In this document: piece after piece, positions 12,475-22,454 of the stretch | Layout of the letters: the number at the start of each line of letters is the position of its first letter | How positions within the stretch are numbered: the stretch's first letter is position 1 | NCBI RefSeq assembly: GCF_022682495.2 | Contig: NC_071399.1 | Location: 55,606,873 to 55,670,872 of the forward strand | From: Desmodus rotundus | Lineage: Eukaryota; Chordata; Mammalia; Chiroptera; Phyllostomidae | DNA length: 64,000 nucleotides | Direction of reading: 5' to 3' | Translations under genes and position numbers: made by a program | The notes under the pieces: generated by a model | The model's database searches: none | What the model was told of the DNA's origin: nothing | Seen by the model: only the letters and a program-made list of their open reading frames with translations

Positions 12475-12605
12475 ATTATCAGTGATGAGAGAATATGGGT
12501 AAGTCCTAAGCCTCTCTGAGCTTCAGTGTCCACATCTATCAACTGATAATAGTATTCTCCGTGGGTGCTCTGAGAATGGAGAAGATAATTCAGATAATGG
12601 CTTTT
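12475..12605 (+). repeat. probable MIR SINE core
   Basis: 'gggtaagtcctaagcctctc' then 'tgagcttcagtgtccacatc' and 'aactgataatagtattc' reproduce the MIR core order (gggcaagtcactt..cctctctgagcctcagtttcc..). Confidence 0.6.
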
Positions 12606-15124
12606 CTAAATCACATGATGAAACATAAACCATCATGATTATTTAATTTCTTTTCATATTCAACTCTAAGAAGCACCAAGTAAAACATTGTTAAAAGCCT
12701 CGCAGGGCAGGACTTGCCTTGGAATTTGTATGGAAAATTTTAATCAATAATTACCAGTTTACCCTCCATTCTTAACTGTTCCTAGTGAATATTATAAATG
12801 CTGCAACAGCTATACACTTCCATACTAGTATTTATGTCTGCTTTTGGTTCCGATCCTCTGATGACAAGTAAAGAATTAAATCATGAAGTAATTTAATTTT
12901 CTAACTAAATAGAATGAGAGGATGAATCACAGTTCTTTAGTTTTTAATGAGACTGACTGATCTTTAGACAGAAGTGTGTCAAATAATCAGTTTACAAATA
13001 GTATATTTACTGCAGATTAGATATGCACACCAGGGCTCCTTTTCTAGGCATTCACTTGACCAGCAGAATAATGCTACTGTCTTTCTCTTGCTTGATAGAA
13101 ATGTAACTATGCCTGTAGCAGATTCATACTGTTTAACTCTGCATATCCATCCACTACCTGCGAAAGAGAGTTTGGTCTCCAGAATGTTAACTCACATTTA
13201 CAATGTTTGCAGGAGCTTACAGTGCAGAAGTGAATCTTTAAAGAGACTTACTGCCACATTTGCCACCCATCCTATTTGGTAAAACAGAACAGTGGAGGCG
13301 TTTTAAAAGTCATATTTCTTCTTCAGATAAGAAGAATAGCATATTTCTCTCTAAAAGCAGAAGGCTTCAATGGTAAAAGTAATTGCCCAGGTCTTTCATA
13401 TAGATCTATGGAAAACAATTGTTATACTATACTTAATTTATAGAATTTTTTCAATTACCTTTCTTATTTTCAACTTGCAACATTTGGGAGATAGCAAAGT
13501 AGGTATTTTCAAACAGTGAGGTTAAATCCCAATAAAACAGAATATTTTATCACCAAATATCCACCAAACAAGGTCCCAATTTAACCCTGGTCAACATTTT
13601 TATAACTTTGCTGTCTGCAGATGAGTCTTCTAAGTATTCATACCTCGTAAATTGCAAAGGAATGGAGCTGGACCTGAGGAGAGAGTGGAAAAGTGTATGA
13701 CATGGGTCTCAGACATAGAGATGATTAATTCTGGATCTTGTATGGAGTGACGATTCACCCCTTTAAAGGGACGTTGACACTGGGACCAGCCCTTCAATAG
13801 TGCAGTTTCCATGTGGGAGACTTTCTAAAAACATACTGCCCTGGGAAAGGAAGGCCAATTCCAGTATTTTCTTTTCAAGTTTCTAGACCTCTCTTTTAAA
13901 CGGGAATCAATTTGTATGACTTGATGGAGTTGCTAACAAAACAGCTTCTCTTCCATTCTGCATGTTCTATAATTGGAAATGTAGAGAATAAAATAAAATA
14001 GGATGGGGTAAAAGTGATATATGGACACTGAGCCAGGGGAGGGGCAACTTTCGAGAAGGTGCTCAGGAAAGGCCTATTTGAAAATGTGGCAGTGGAACCA
14101 TGAGAGGAGAGTAGGAGCAGCCCTGCAGACAGCCTGTGAAAAGAGCCAGAGGCTGCAGATAGTCTGCTCCGGGGGTGGAGTCTAGTGAGAGAAGGGACAA
14201 GCATGATGAGGTAGAAGCCTAATCTCAGAAAGCTTTGAAGCTATTGTACCCAGCTAACTTAGATATTTCAAGCATAGTGGATAAACACACACTTTTATTT
14301 AAATCTATCACTACATTAAAATGTATTCTGGAAAATCCATTCCTTTTTATTCCTGAGAAGTGCCTTTCTGATCATTAAAAAAAAAAAATCTAACCGGTCT
14401 ACATTAAAACTCCCAGTTTCATATTTGAAACCTGTGTTTTAAGTTCAACCCCTTTTCTCCTGATGCTAGGCTGTAAGTCCTTCTTGGTGTTAAAAGTAGA
14501 GAAATGGGAGATAAAAAATTACAAATGGCTCTTTCTTTACTGTTGTATTTGGGTTTTTGGCTGCTTCTTGTCAACTCTCGCTGCCTCTGTGGCCAACACT
14601 GCTGGCCATCAGCCTCTATGTGGCAAGCACTGACCTGCCGGCTCTGGTACCATGTGAGTGGCAGTTTGTTGGATGCCTTGCACGTACTTGCCACTTCTTA
14701 GGTCTCTGATCTGAGAGTTCTGGTTCCTGCTCAGCCCCCTACACTGCCAGCCAGCTGTCACTCTAATCAATTGTTTTCCTTGCTGAGAAACATAGAGAGG
14801 AAGGTCAGCAAGTTCACTGCCTAAACAGATATTCACCTGAGAAATAGAATGCAGATCTTCCTTTATGATGGCAACATCAGTTATTATCTTGCAGTCTCCC
14901 TATCATCTCTGGGGAGCTGGATGCCTCTCCCAACAACTGTCCCAACAAAAGTCAGAGTACTGTCTTTAAGGCCAATTACATTGGTGACTACCTTGTTCTC
15001 CAGTCTTCTAAAAATATACATTGGGGAGAAAAATGAAACTTTGTGGATTGGACAAAACTCAAAGTCAACAGATAAAGTTGAATTTCATATTCATTAAACT
15101 TGCAGAACAATAGATTGACTCTGT
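12606..15124. other. unrecognised DNA, several short open frames
   Basis: No gene can be supported. A 102-codon plus frame at 12974-13282 starts with ATG but shows no domain, signal sequence or recognised relative. It has no flanking splice or polyadenylation context. The 13980-14230 and 14450-14830 stretches are less AT-rich and may be old mammal-wide repeats that I cannot name. An A-run lies at 14378-14388. Confidence 0.45.
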
Positions 15125-15368
15125 AGTATTGCAGTTAGGAATGTTATGGATTTTGAAATAATAGACCTATGTTCAAATCCTGGCTGCTTGGATTTGCTAG
15201 ATGTCTACTCTTTTATAAACTAAATTATTTCAGTGCATTAACTTCTAATTTGTAAATATGAGGAAAATAATAATACCTACCTTATGGGGTTCCTGTGAAC
15301 AGAAGATGGCATACATATGAGCTCTGGAATGTAGTAAGGACCCAGTGAGTCTTAGCTGTTATTAAGTA
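15125..15368 (+). repeat. MIR SINE
   Basis: 'gttcaaatcctggctgcttg' matches the MIR 5' part, and 'gaggaaaataataataccta' with 'ccttatggggttcctgtgaa' the core. 'cccagtgagtcttagctgtt' matches the 3' part. This is one of the clearest old SINEs in the window. It is far too diverged to be active. Confidence 0.7.
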
Positions 15369-15650
15369 TTCTGGTCAATGACTTTAGGGATCACTCTGAC
15401 TGCTAAATAAAAAATAGACTGGATAAGGGAGAGCAGGGCATAAATGGGAGCAGATAGATCTTCAAGGAAGACTGTGGAGCATTAACTGGAATCTCACAGA
15501 GACTTGGAATATAGGGGTACAGGTAGAAGTAATGAAAAAGTGATTTTCATTTTATGTTTCTAGGTAGAAGTGTCAGGACTTATTGAGGAATTTTTCACTG
15601 GGCTTGAGGGCGGGGGGAGAAATCAAGGATGGCTCTGACATTTTCAGCTT
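15369..15650. other. possible old mammal-wide repeat, family unknown
   Basis: 'ggatcactctgactgctaaa' followed later by 'gtgtcaggacttattgagg' and 'aaatcaaggatggctctgac' recalls a moderately repeated eutherian sequence whose family name I cannot give. No coding potential is seen. Confidence 0.3.
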
Positions 15651-15895
15651 AAGAATCTAGGCAAGTTCACACTGACTGGTGTAGCTCAGTGGATTGGGCA
15701 CGGCCTGTGAATCAAAGGGTTGCTGGTTCGATCCCCAGTCAGGGCAAATGCCTGGGATGCAGGCCAGGTGCCCAGTAAGGGGCATTCAAGAGGCAACCGC
15801 AGATTGATGTTTCTCTCCTTGTCTTTCTCCTTCCCTTAACTTCTCTCTAAAAATAAATAAATAAAATATTTTAAAAAAAGAATCTAGGAAAGTTC
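15651..15895 (+). mobile_element. VES SINE with 18-bp target-site duplication
   Basis: The SINE body (15669-15877) opens with 'actgactggtgtagctcagt', has a Pol III A-box-like 'tagctcagtgg' and an intact B-box GGTTCGATCCC. A CT-rich tract and an A-rich AAATAAATAAA-type tail follow. The flanks AAGAATCTAGGCAAGTTC (15651-15668) and AAGAATCTAGGAAAGTTC (15878-15895) form an 18-bp duplication with one mismatch. VES is a tRNA-derived SINE known from bats. It is transcribed by Pol III and inserted by L1 machinery. This is among the best preserved VES copies here. Confidence 0.95.
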
Positions 15896-16085
15896 TTAGT
15901 TATTTAAGGACATGGAGGATATATAACATCAGAAAATAAAAATAATAAGGATCAGAGAGGAAGAAACTAAATTGTCTTTATGCACAAATGATGTAATTTT
16001 CTTCAAAGGACTATTCAGAGACTCTATTATATGCTATTAGAATTTAAGTGCATGATATAAATTTAAAAATCTACATAAAAACAAT
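15896..16085. other. spacer, nothing recognised
   Basis: A short AT-rich stretch between the VES and the MLT1-like LTR, without recognised content. Confidence 0.4.
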
Positions 16086-16676
16086 GTTTTGTAAACAAAA
16101 TAATGCACCCTCAAACATATCCACATCTTAATACTTTGAACAGTAAATATGTTCTCTTATTTGGCAAAAGATATTCTGAAGATGATGTTAAAGTTAAGGA
16201 CCCTGAGATGGTGAGGTTTTCTTGGTTGGCCCAATATATATCATGTGAGTCTGTAAAATATGATACCTTTTTCTGGTGGAGTCAAAGAGAGCTGCAATAA
16301 TTGGTAGACACTCCAAAACATGGCAGCATAAGGAGGATTTGGTTTTTCACTTCTGGTCTCAAAATATAGGGGAATATATGCAAGGGCTAAAGAAGCAGCT
16401 TCTCAGAGTTAAGGGTGGCCCCTAACAAACATTCAGCAAAAACACCTCAGACCCTCACTCTTACAGCTGCATGGAACTGCATTCTCCCAATATTTGAATG
16501 AGAAAATAGATCCTTCTCTAAAGTCTACAGAAAGGAGTGTAACACATTGTTTTAGCCCACAGAGACCCACACTAGACTTCTGGTCTACAGAACTGCAAAA
16601 TAACCAAACATTTGTATTATTTTAAGCAACTAAGTTTTTGGTAATTTGTTGCAGAAGCAAGAGAAAATTCATACAC
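16086..16676 (+). mobile_element. MLT1-like (MaLR) LTR
   Basis: The order of blocks fits an MLT1-type LTR: 'gatgttaaagttaaggaccc', 'agatggtgaggttttcttgg', 'cacttctggtctcaaaatat', 'gacttctggtctacagaact' and finally 'ttttaagcaactaagttttt' with 'ggtaatttgttgcagaagc'. MaLR LTRs are nonautonomous endogenous retrovirus-like LTRs spread in mammals. Some blocks look duplicated, so two overlapping MLT1 pieces cannot be excluded. No internal region is seen on either side. Confidence 0.6.
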
Positions 16677-17521
16677 ACACCATAAAGTTTACCCTCTTTA
16701 AGTGTAATTTTTGACATTGAGCAAATTTATTGAACTGCATAAACACAGTCCAGTTTTGTAACATTATCTTCATCTCAAAAATATCCCAGGTGACTATATG
16801 CCATCAATTCCAGTCTGACTCTCAGCCCCAGAGAACCACTATGTGCTTTCCGTCTACATATATTTTGTTTTTCTGGACATGTTATGCAAGTTAAATCACA
16901 CAATATGTAGTTTTTGCATCTGATGTCCCCACCTTAGCATAATATATTTGAGTCTCATTTGTTTTGTAGCATGTATTAATACTTTGTTTCTTTTCATATG
17001 ACCCAATAATGTCCTTTTACATGGTTAAACAACAATGTTATCCCTTTACCACTTTATGGAGATTTGGACTGTTAAGAATTTTCAGTCTTATGAATAAAAC
17101 TGCTATGAACACAATCTTTGTGTGGACCTGTGTTTAACTTCAGACAGATACCTAGGAATAGAACTGCCATGTCACAGAATAAGTTCATGGTTAACTTTTT
17201 AAGAAACAGGTCAAAGTGGCCATACCATTTTACATTCTCATTAGCAATATATGAAGATTCTGGTTTCTCCACATCCTTGTTTACACTCTTGATTATCTGC
17301 CTTTTTCATAACAGCTAGTATAGAGGGTATGAAGTGGCATATCATGTGGTTTTAATTAGCCTTCCCCGAATGACTTTTGATGTTGATTAATTTTTTCATG
17401 TGCTTATTAGCTATTCATATATTTTCTTTAGTGATTGTTTATTCATTTTATTTGCCCATATTTTAATGGGCTTGTTTTTCTTATTATTAAATTATGAGTT
17501 CTTTATAATTCCTGGATACAA
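16677..17521 (-). mobile_element. L1-A segment 1: old L1 3'UTR and ORF2 end
   Basis: An old (L1ME/L1MC-like) L1 in reverse orientation begins at its 3' end here ('cataaagtttaccctcttta', 'agagaaccactatgtgcttt', 'tctggacatgttatgc'). It runs into the ORF2 C-terminal coding part ('ctgctatgaacacaatcttt', 'acctaggaatagaactgcca'). This L1 is the scaffold into which most elements up to 31.06 kb inserted. It continues at 17776, 18095, 18697, 21134 and 30991. Coding frames are ruined. Confidence 0.8.
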
Positions 17522-17706
17522 ATGTTGGTGGAAAAATTGGATAATCACATGTAAGTTATTTATATATTTACCTCATATTATTCACAAATAATTAACTAAA
17601 AATGGGTCACATCTCAAAATATAAAGTTAAAACTATAAAACATTTAGAAGAAATATAGAAGATATCTTTATAAACTTAATTTAGACCAAGAAATAAACCA
17701 AAACAT
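17522..17706 (+). mobile_element. small L1 ORF2 fragment in opposite orientation
   Basis: 'aattaactaaaaatgggtca' followed by 'aaagttaaaactataaaaca' and 'tttagaagaaatatagaaga' is the sense strand of a late ORF2 segment. It sits between two consecutive antisense parts of L1-A. It is either an independent short insertion or a local inversion product. The matching region in L1-A itself survives separately near 18701, which favours an independent insertion. Confidence 0.6.
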
Positions 17707-17733
17707 GTCTAATCAAATATCTATTTTATTTAG

Positions 17734-17770
17734 CCATCTATCTATCTACCTACCTACCTACCTACCTATA
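17734..17770. repeat. (CTAT)n/(CTAC)n microsatellite
   Basis: Three CTAT-type units pass into five CTAC units ('ctatctacctacctacct'), making a compound tetranucleotide repeat. Confidence 0.9.
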
Positions 17771-17775
17771 TCTTC

Positions 17776-17877
17776 TATAGAAATATTTTCTCCTAGTATC
17801 TATCTGATTTGTTTTTTTATTTCCTTAGCAGTGTATTTTGAAGCCAAAGATATTTTTTCTTTTTTTACGAAGCCCAA
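17776..17877 (-). mobile_element. L1-A segment 2: ORF2 C-terminal region
   Basis: 'gaaatattttctcctagtat' and 'ccttagcagtgtattttgaa' continue L1-A ORF2 antisense from where segment 1 stopped. The VES at 17887 interrupts it. Confidence 0.6.
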
Positions 17878-18094
17878 TATTTATTTATTTATTTATTTAT
17901 TTTTAAGAAACTTTTCCAAAATTGATTAGAGAGAGAGAGAGAGGGAGAGAGAGAATGTTGTTCCACTCATTTATGCATTTATATATTCATTGGCTGTTTC
18001 TTGTATGCACCCAGATTGGGGATCAAACCCAAAACCTTGGTGTATCTGGATGATATTCCAACCAACTGAGGTACCTAGCCAGGGCTATTTATTT
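17878..18094 (-). mobile_element. VES SINE, reverse orientation
   Basis: The reverse VES runs from a (TTTA)n tail at 17887 through 'agagagagagagagggagag' and 'gattggggatcaaacccaaa' (the B-box complement) to 'aggtacctagccagggct' at 18085. A short TATTTATTT-type duplication (17878-17886 and 18086-18094) flanks it. It inserted in L1-A. Confidence 0.9.
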
Positions 18095-18221
18095 TCTTTT
18101 TTATGCACCCTTATTTTGGTCTAATTTCTAAGAACACTTGGCCTAAAATTAGTTCATAAGACTTTTTCTCATATATTGTTCTAGAAGTTTTATAATTGTA
18201 GTCTTTATATTTTAACATATG
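18095..18221 (-). mobile_element. L1-A segment 3
   Basis: 'cacttggcctaaaattagtt' and 'ttctagaagttttataattg' carry on the antisense ORF2 of L1-A up to the solo LTR. Confidence 0.6.
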
Positions 18222-18696
18222 TGTTGCCACCCTTCAAGGCCAGGCAGGTGCATGGTATTCATGCAGATGGAAAAATATTCACTGAGCCGTTGGGATGTCT
18301 GGCATGCCTTCATTCACAAGCAGGTGAGCCACGCATGTTGCAAGCTGCGTGTCTATCTGCATGTCTCCTGTCATGGCCCTTGCTCCCCCGTGTGGCACCC
18401 ATCCTGGCACTTGTTGCCTTGCATGTCTCTCATCATAATTGCCCCCAGCAGGGAGTCCCTACCTGTTTAAGTACTAGAGAGGAACAAAGCCGGAAAAATG
18501 CCAGAAATTACATAACATAACATAATTCTGTGCATGCAAGCCCACTTTATGTTACGGGAACAGTTTATTGGACCCAGTCTCAAGGCTATGAGAACAATGG
18601 TTAGCAGGGCCCTGCAAGGCTATGGGAATGCAGCTCCCCTTAGTCACCCAGACACCTGGGTGAGGAGGCCAGACTGCCTCCTCTTACCCTACAACA
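18222..18696. mobile_element. solo LTR of an endogenous retrovirus
   Basis: This 475-bp block interrupts L1-A and is clearly less AT-rich than the DNA around it. It starts TGTTGCCACCC and ends CCCTACAACA, giving the TG...CA ends and a perfect TGTTG/CAACA inverted terminus typical of retroviral LTRs. The flanks TATG (18218-18221) and TATA (18697-18700) are a possible 4-bp duplication with one mismatch. No gag/pol/env sequence adjoins it, so it is read as a solo LTR left by recombination. I cannot name the family. On the minus strand an AATAAA lies at about 18565, so a reverse orientation is possible but unproven. Confidence 0.6.
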
Positions 18697-19128
18697 TATA
18701 ATCCATTTTAGTTAATTTGTGTGTATGATATGTAGCATCTAAATTAATATTTTAATAAGATATCCATTTTTCCCAGAACTATTTGTTGAAAAGAGTATCC
18801 TTCCCTCCATTGAATACCTTGGCATCTCTGTCAAAAATCAAAATGCTCTGGTTTATTTCTGAACTCTGAATTCTATTCCATTGATCTATATACATATCTC
18901 TGTCCTTACATTAGTACTTCCATGACATACTTATTGTAGATTTATAATAAGCTTTGCCATGGTTCTTTTTCAAAATCATTTTGTCTACTGCTTGTCCTTT
19001 ACATTCTCATTTAAATGTTAAGATAAGTTTATCACTTTCTGAAAAAAAAACCCTCCCAGATTTTGATAGAGATTGTGTGGGACCTATACATAAAACTATG
19101 GAGATTTACCATCTAAACAAGAGTAATC
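18697..19128 (-). mobile_element. L1-A segment 4: ORF2 region
   Basis: 'aactatttgttgaaaagagt', 'tcaaaatgctctggtttatt' and 'tctattccattgatctatat' are typical antisense L1 ORF2. The segment ends at the duplicated target TAAACAAGAGTAATC (19114-19128), where the first HAL1 inserted. Confidence 0.85.
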
Positions 19129-21133
19129 AAAAACTTCCGTCCAAGATGGAGGTGTGGTAGATACACTTTGCCTCCTCACACAACCAAAAGAAGGACAACA
19201 ACAAATTTAAAAACAAAAAATAACCAGAACTGCCATAAAATTGAACTGTATGGAAGTCCGGCAACCAAGGAGGTAAAGAAGAAACATTCCTCTAGACCAA
19301 TAGGAGGGGCGGAAACAGACTGACTGGGTGGAGAGGACTTGCAGCAAGGCAGTGGCTGGAGGACCTGGGACAGGTGAGGCGGCAACTGGTGGACCAGACA
19401 AGGTGGCAGCTGGCAGAGTGGGTGATCCCACATTTGTGTGAGGATAAATGGGAGGAACAACTGAGGAGTGAGATAGACCTCACAACCCAGTGTTCCAAGT
19501 GCAGGGAAATAAAGCTTCAAAACCTCTGACTGAAAAATCCTGCGGGAGTTGAGGCAGCAGGAGAAACTCCCAGACTCACAGGAGAGTTAATTGGAGAGAC
19601 CCAGAGGGTCCTAGAACTTACACAAAAACACCCACTCAGGAATCAGCACCAGAAGGGCCCAATTTGCTTGTGGGCACTGGAGTAAATGACTGAAAGCTAG
19701 CGGAGGGCTGAGAAAGTGGCATTGATCCCTCTTGGACCCCTCCCCCACATACAGCACCACAACACAGTAATTGGGCTTGCCACGCCCTGGTGAATACTTA
19801 AGGTTCCACCCCCTATTATGTAATAGTGCCCCAAGACAAAAAAATAAGGTCCAAATGAAAGAACAGATCAAATCTCCAGAAAAATATAACTAAGTGATGA
19901 AGAGATAGCCAACCTATTAGATGCAGAGTTCAAAACACTGGTAATCAGGATGCTAACAGAAATGGTTGAGTATAGTTGCAAAATACAGGTAAAAGTGAAG
20001 GCTATGAAAAGTGAAATAAAGGAAAATGTACAATGAACCAACAGTGAAGGGAAGGACACTGGGACTCAAATCAATGGTTTTGAGGAGAAGGGAGAGGTAA
20101 ACATTCTACCAGAATAGAATGAAGAAATAAGAATACAAAAATATGAGGAGAGACCCAGGAACCTCCAGGACAACTTTAAACATTCCAACTACTGAATCAT
20201 AGGGGTGCCAGAAGGACAAGAGGAAGAACAAGAAAATGAAAACTTATGTGAAAACATAATGAAGGAGAAGTTCCCCAATCTGGCAAAGGAAAGACTTCCA
20301 GGAAGTCCAGGAAGCTTAGAGTCCCAAAGAAGTTGGAACCAATGAAGCACACCCAAAGGCACATCATAATTACATTACCCAAGATGAAAGATAAGGAGAG
20401 AATCATATAAGCAGCAAGAGGAAAGGAGACAGTTACAGAGGAGTTCCCATAAAAGTATCAGGTGATTTCTCAAAAGAAACCTTACAGGCAAGAAGGGGCT
20501 GGCAAGAAGTATTCAAAGTCATGAAAGGCAAGGACCTACATCCAAGATGACTCTCTCCAGCAAAGCTATCATTTAGAATGGAAGGGCAGATAAAGTGCTT
20601 CCCAGATAAGGTCAAGTTAAAGGAGTTCATCATCACCAAGCCCTTATTACATGAAATGTTAAAGGGACTTATCTAAGAAAAAGAGGAAGATCAAAACTAT
20701 GAACAGTAAAATTTTAACAAACTCACAACTATCAACAAATGAACCTAAAAATACAAAAAACCAAAAATGAACTAAGCAAAGATGAACAGGAACAGATTTA
20801 CAGAAATGGAGATCACATGGAGGGTTATCAGTGGGGAGAGGGACAGGGGAGAATGGGGGAAAGGTACAGGAAATAAGAAGCATAAATGGTACATAGAAAA
20901 ATAGACAGGGGGAGGTTAAGAATAGTATGAGAAATGGAGAAGCCAAAGAACCTATATGTATGACCAATGGATGTGAACTAAGGTGGGGAAATTATAACAG
21001 GAGGGGGAGTACAGGACAGAGGGGAATAAAGGGGAGAAAAAAGTGAGACTACTATAATAGCATAATCAATGAAATATATTAAAAAACTAAAAAATATCAT
21101 AGTACAGAAACAATGAAATAAACAAGAGTAATC
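19114..21133 (+). mobile_element. HAL1-a: full-length half-L1 with 15-bp target-site duplication
   Basis: The perfect duplication TAAACAAGAGTAATC (19114-19128 and 21119-21133) encloses a 1,990-bp element (19129-21118). It starts 'cttccgtccaagatggaggt', an L1-type 5' end. A 5'UTR of about 726 bp is followed by an ORF1-like frame (19855-20676) and a 3' part of about 440 bp ending near 'gcataatcaatgaaatat'. No ORF2 or reverse-transcriptase sequence is present. This is the layout of the HAL1 elements known from mammals, which keep only ORF1 and must borrow ORF2 protein. About 30 bp beyond the shared HAL1 end ('atcatagtacagaaacaatg') are of unknown origin. Full-length insertion into L1-A makes it younger than L1-A. 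Confidence 0.9.
19855..20676 (+). pseudogene. HAL1-a ORF1 remnant (RNA-binding chaperone of L1 type)
   Basis: The frame opens with ATGAAAGAACAGATCAAA, the same start seen in the other two full HAL1 copies, and ends at the shared MLKGLI-stop position. L1 ORF1 protein is a trimeric RNA-binding protein with coiled coil, RRM and C-terminal domain. The DNA matches the other copies through the RRM/CTD part ('ggacaactttaaacattcca', 'gccagaaggacaagaggaag', 'ctatcatttagaatggaagg'). Stops appear early (a TAA about 12 codons in), and there are several frameshifts, so no protein is made. The intact length would be about 273 residues, shorter than the roughly 338 of human ORF1p. Confidence 0.85.
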
Positions 21134-21256
21134 TTTCTAATGTATAAACGTCAAATGCTTCCCCATTTGCTTTAAATCTTCTAATATTTATTTCAGCAAT
21201 GTTTTATAGTTTTCAGAGAACAGGTTTTGAACAATTTTTGATAAATTTATTCTCAA
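21134..21256 (-). mobile_element. L1-A segment 5
   Basis: After the second duplication copy, antisense L1-A resumes ('tttatttcagcaatgtttta', 'tagttttcagagaacaggtt', 'ataaatttattctcaagtcc') until L1-B begins. Its continuation is found 9.7 kb away at 30991, showing that L1-B and everything in it is an insertion. Confidence 0.75.
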
Positions 21257-21996
21257 GTCCTTTATTTAAAAAATAATTACATTTATTGGGATGACTTAGG
21301 TTAATAAAATTATATAGGTTCAAGTGTATGATTCTATAATACATCATCTGTATATTGTACTGTGTGTTTACCACTTAAATCTTCTCCCATTACCATATAT
21401 TTGACCCTTTTTACCCTTTACTACCTCTCCCTCATTTTCTTCCCCTCTGGTAACCACTGTATTTTTTTTTCCATGTCTATGAGTTTTTGGTTTTTTTGTC
21501 TTGTTTGATCATTTGTTGCTTTTAGTTTTATATTCCACATATGAGTGAAATCATATGGGTCTTGATTCTTTTCCATCTAACGTATTCTCTTATACCTTAT
21601 ACTAAGAATGATATTCTCAAGATTCAGTCAGGTTGTCTCAGTGGCAGTACTTCATCTTTTCCTATGCCTGGTTGATGCTCCATTGTACATATGTGCCACT
21701 TTCTCTAAATCTAATCATCTATCAAAGGATATTTTGGTTGTTTCCATGTCTTGGCCACCATGAATAAAGTTGCAATGAACATAAAGGTATATATATATCT
21801 TTAAGAATAAATATTTTCAAAATTTTGAGGTAGATGCTCAGAAAAGTGATTCCTAGGTCATATGGTAACTCTATTCTTCATTTTTTGAGTAAACTCCATA
21901 CTGATTTCCATAGTGGCTGTACCAGTTTACATTCCCACAAGGAGTGTATGAGGGTTTGTTTTTCTCCATATTCTCTCCGATAATTGTTATTTCTTT
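21257..21996 (-). mobile_element. L1-B segment 1: 3'UTR and ORF2 C-terminus
   Basis: 'tacatttattgggatgactt' and 'aaaattatataggttcaagt' form the 3' end of an L1MA/L1MB-like element in reverse orientation. They run into ORF2 C-terminal coding sequence ('ttccatgtcttggccaccat', 'catactgatttccatagtgg'). It is interrupted at TGTTATTTCTTT (21985-21996) by L1-C and resumes at 25570. L1-B is older than L1-C but younger than L1-A. Confidence 0.85.
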
Positions 21997-22454
21997 CTTT
22001 TTTAAGTACAGGGTTTGCAGAAGTAATGCCTTCTTGAGTGTGGTTGGTAGGGTAATAATATGCATATAATAATTTATAGTTTTAATTTGAACATTTCATC
22101 TAAAATGTCATATAGTATGCTGGAGTGTGATATTGTTATGTTACAGAATTATATGCTTATGATTTTGTAATAAAAATAGGACATTATTTGTGTCAGACCC
22201 TGTATTTTATTTTGATTCTATTATAGTTGTCCCAATTTTCCCCCTTTGCCCTTCTAAACCCATCCCTCCTCTTGCTCCCAAAGTCCTTCCCCACCCTGTT
22301 TTTCATGTCTGTGGGTCCTTCACATATGTTCCTTGACTAGTTTCTTCCCCTTTTTTCCACTTTTAACCCCCTCAACCTCCGTTCTTGTCACTGTCAGTCT
22401 TTCCCATATTTCTATGCCTCTGGTTCTATTTTGCATGTTAGTTTATTTTGCTCA

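Noticed and set aside
12974..13282. 102-codon ATG-initiated open frame
   Set aside because: No domain, recognised relative, promoter, splice or polyadenylation context was found. A frame of this length is expected by chance in 64 kb.
15669..15740. tRNA-like A-box and B-box sequence
   Set aside because: It belongs to a VES SINE with SINE body, tail and target-site duplication. The tRNA cloverleaf is not maintained, so it is not a tRNA gene.
19176..19520. minus-strand open frames of 68-114 codons opposite HAL1-a
   Set aside because: They lie antisense to the HAL1-a 5'UTR. GC-richer transposon sequence gives such shadow frames, and their residues match nothing.
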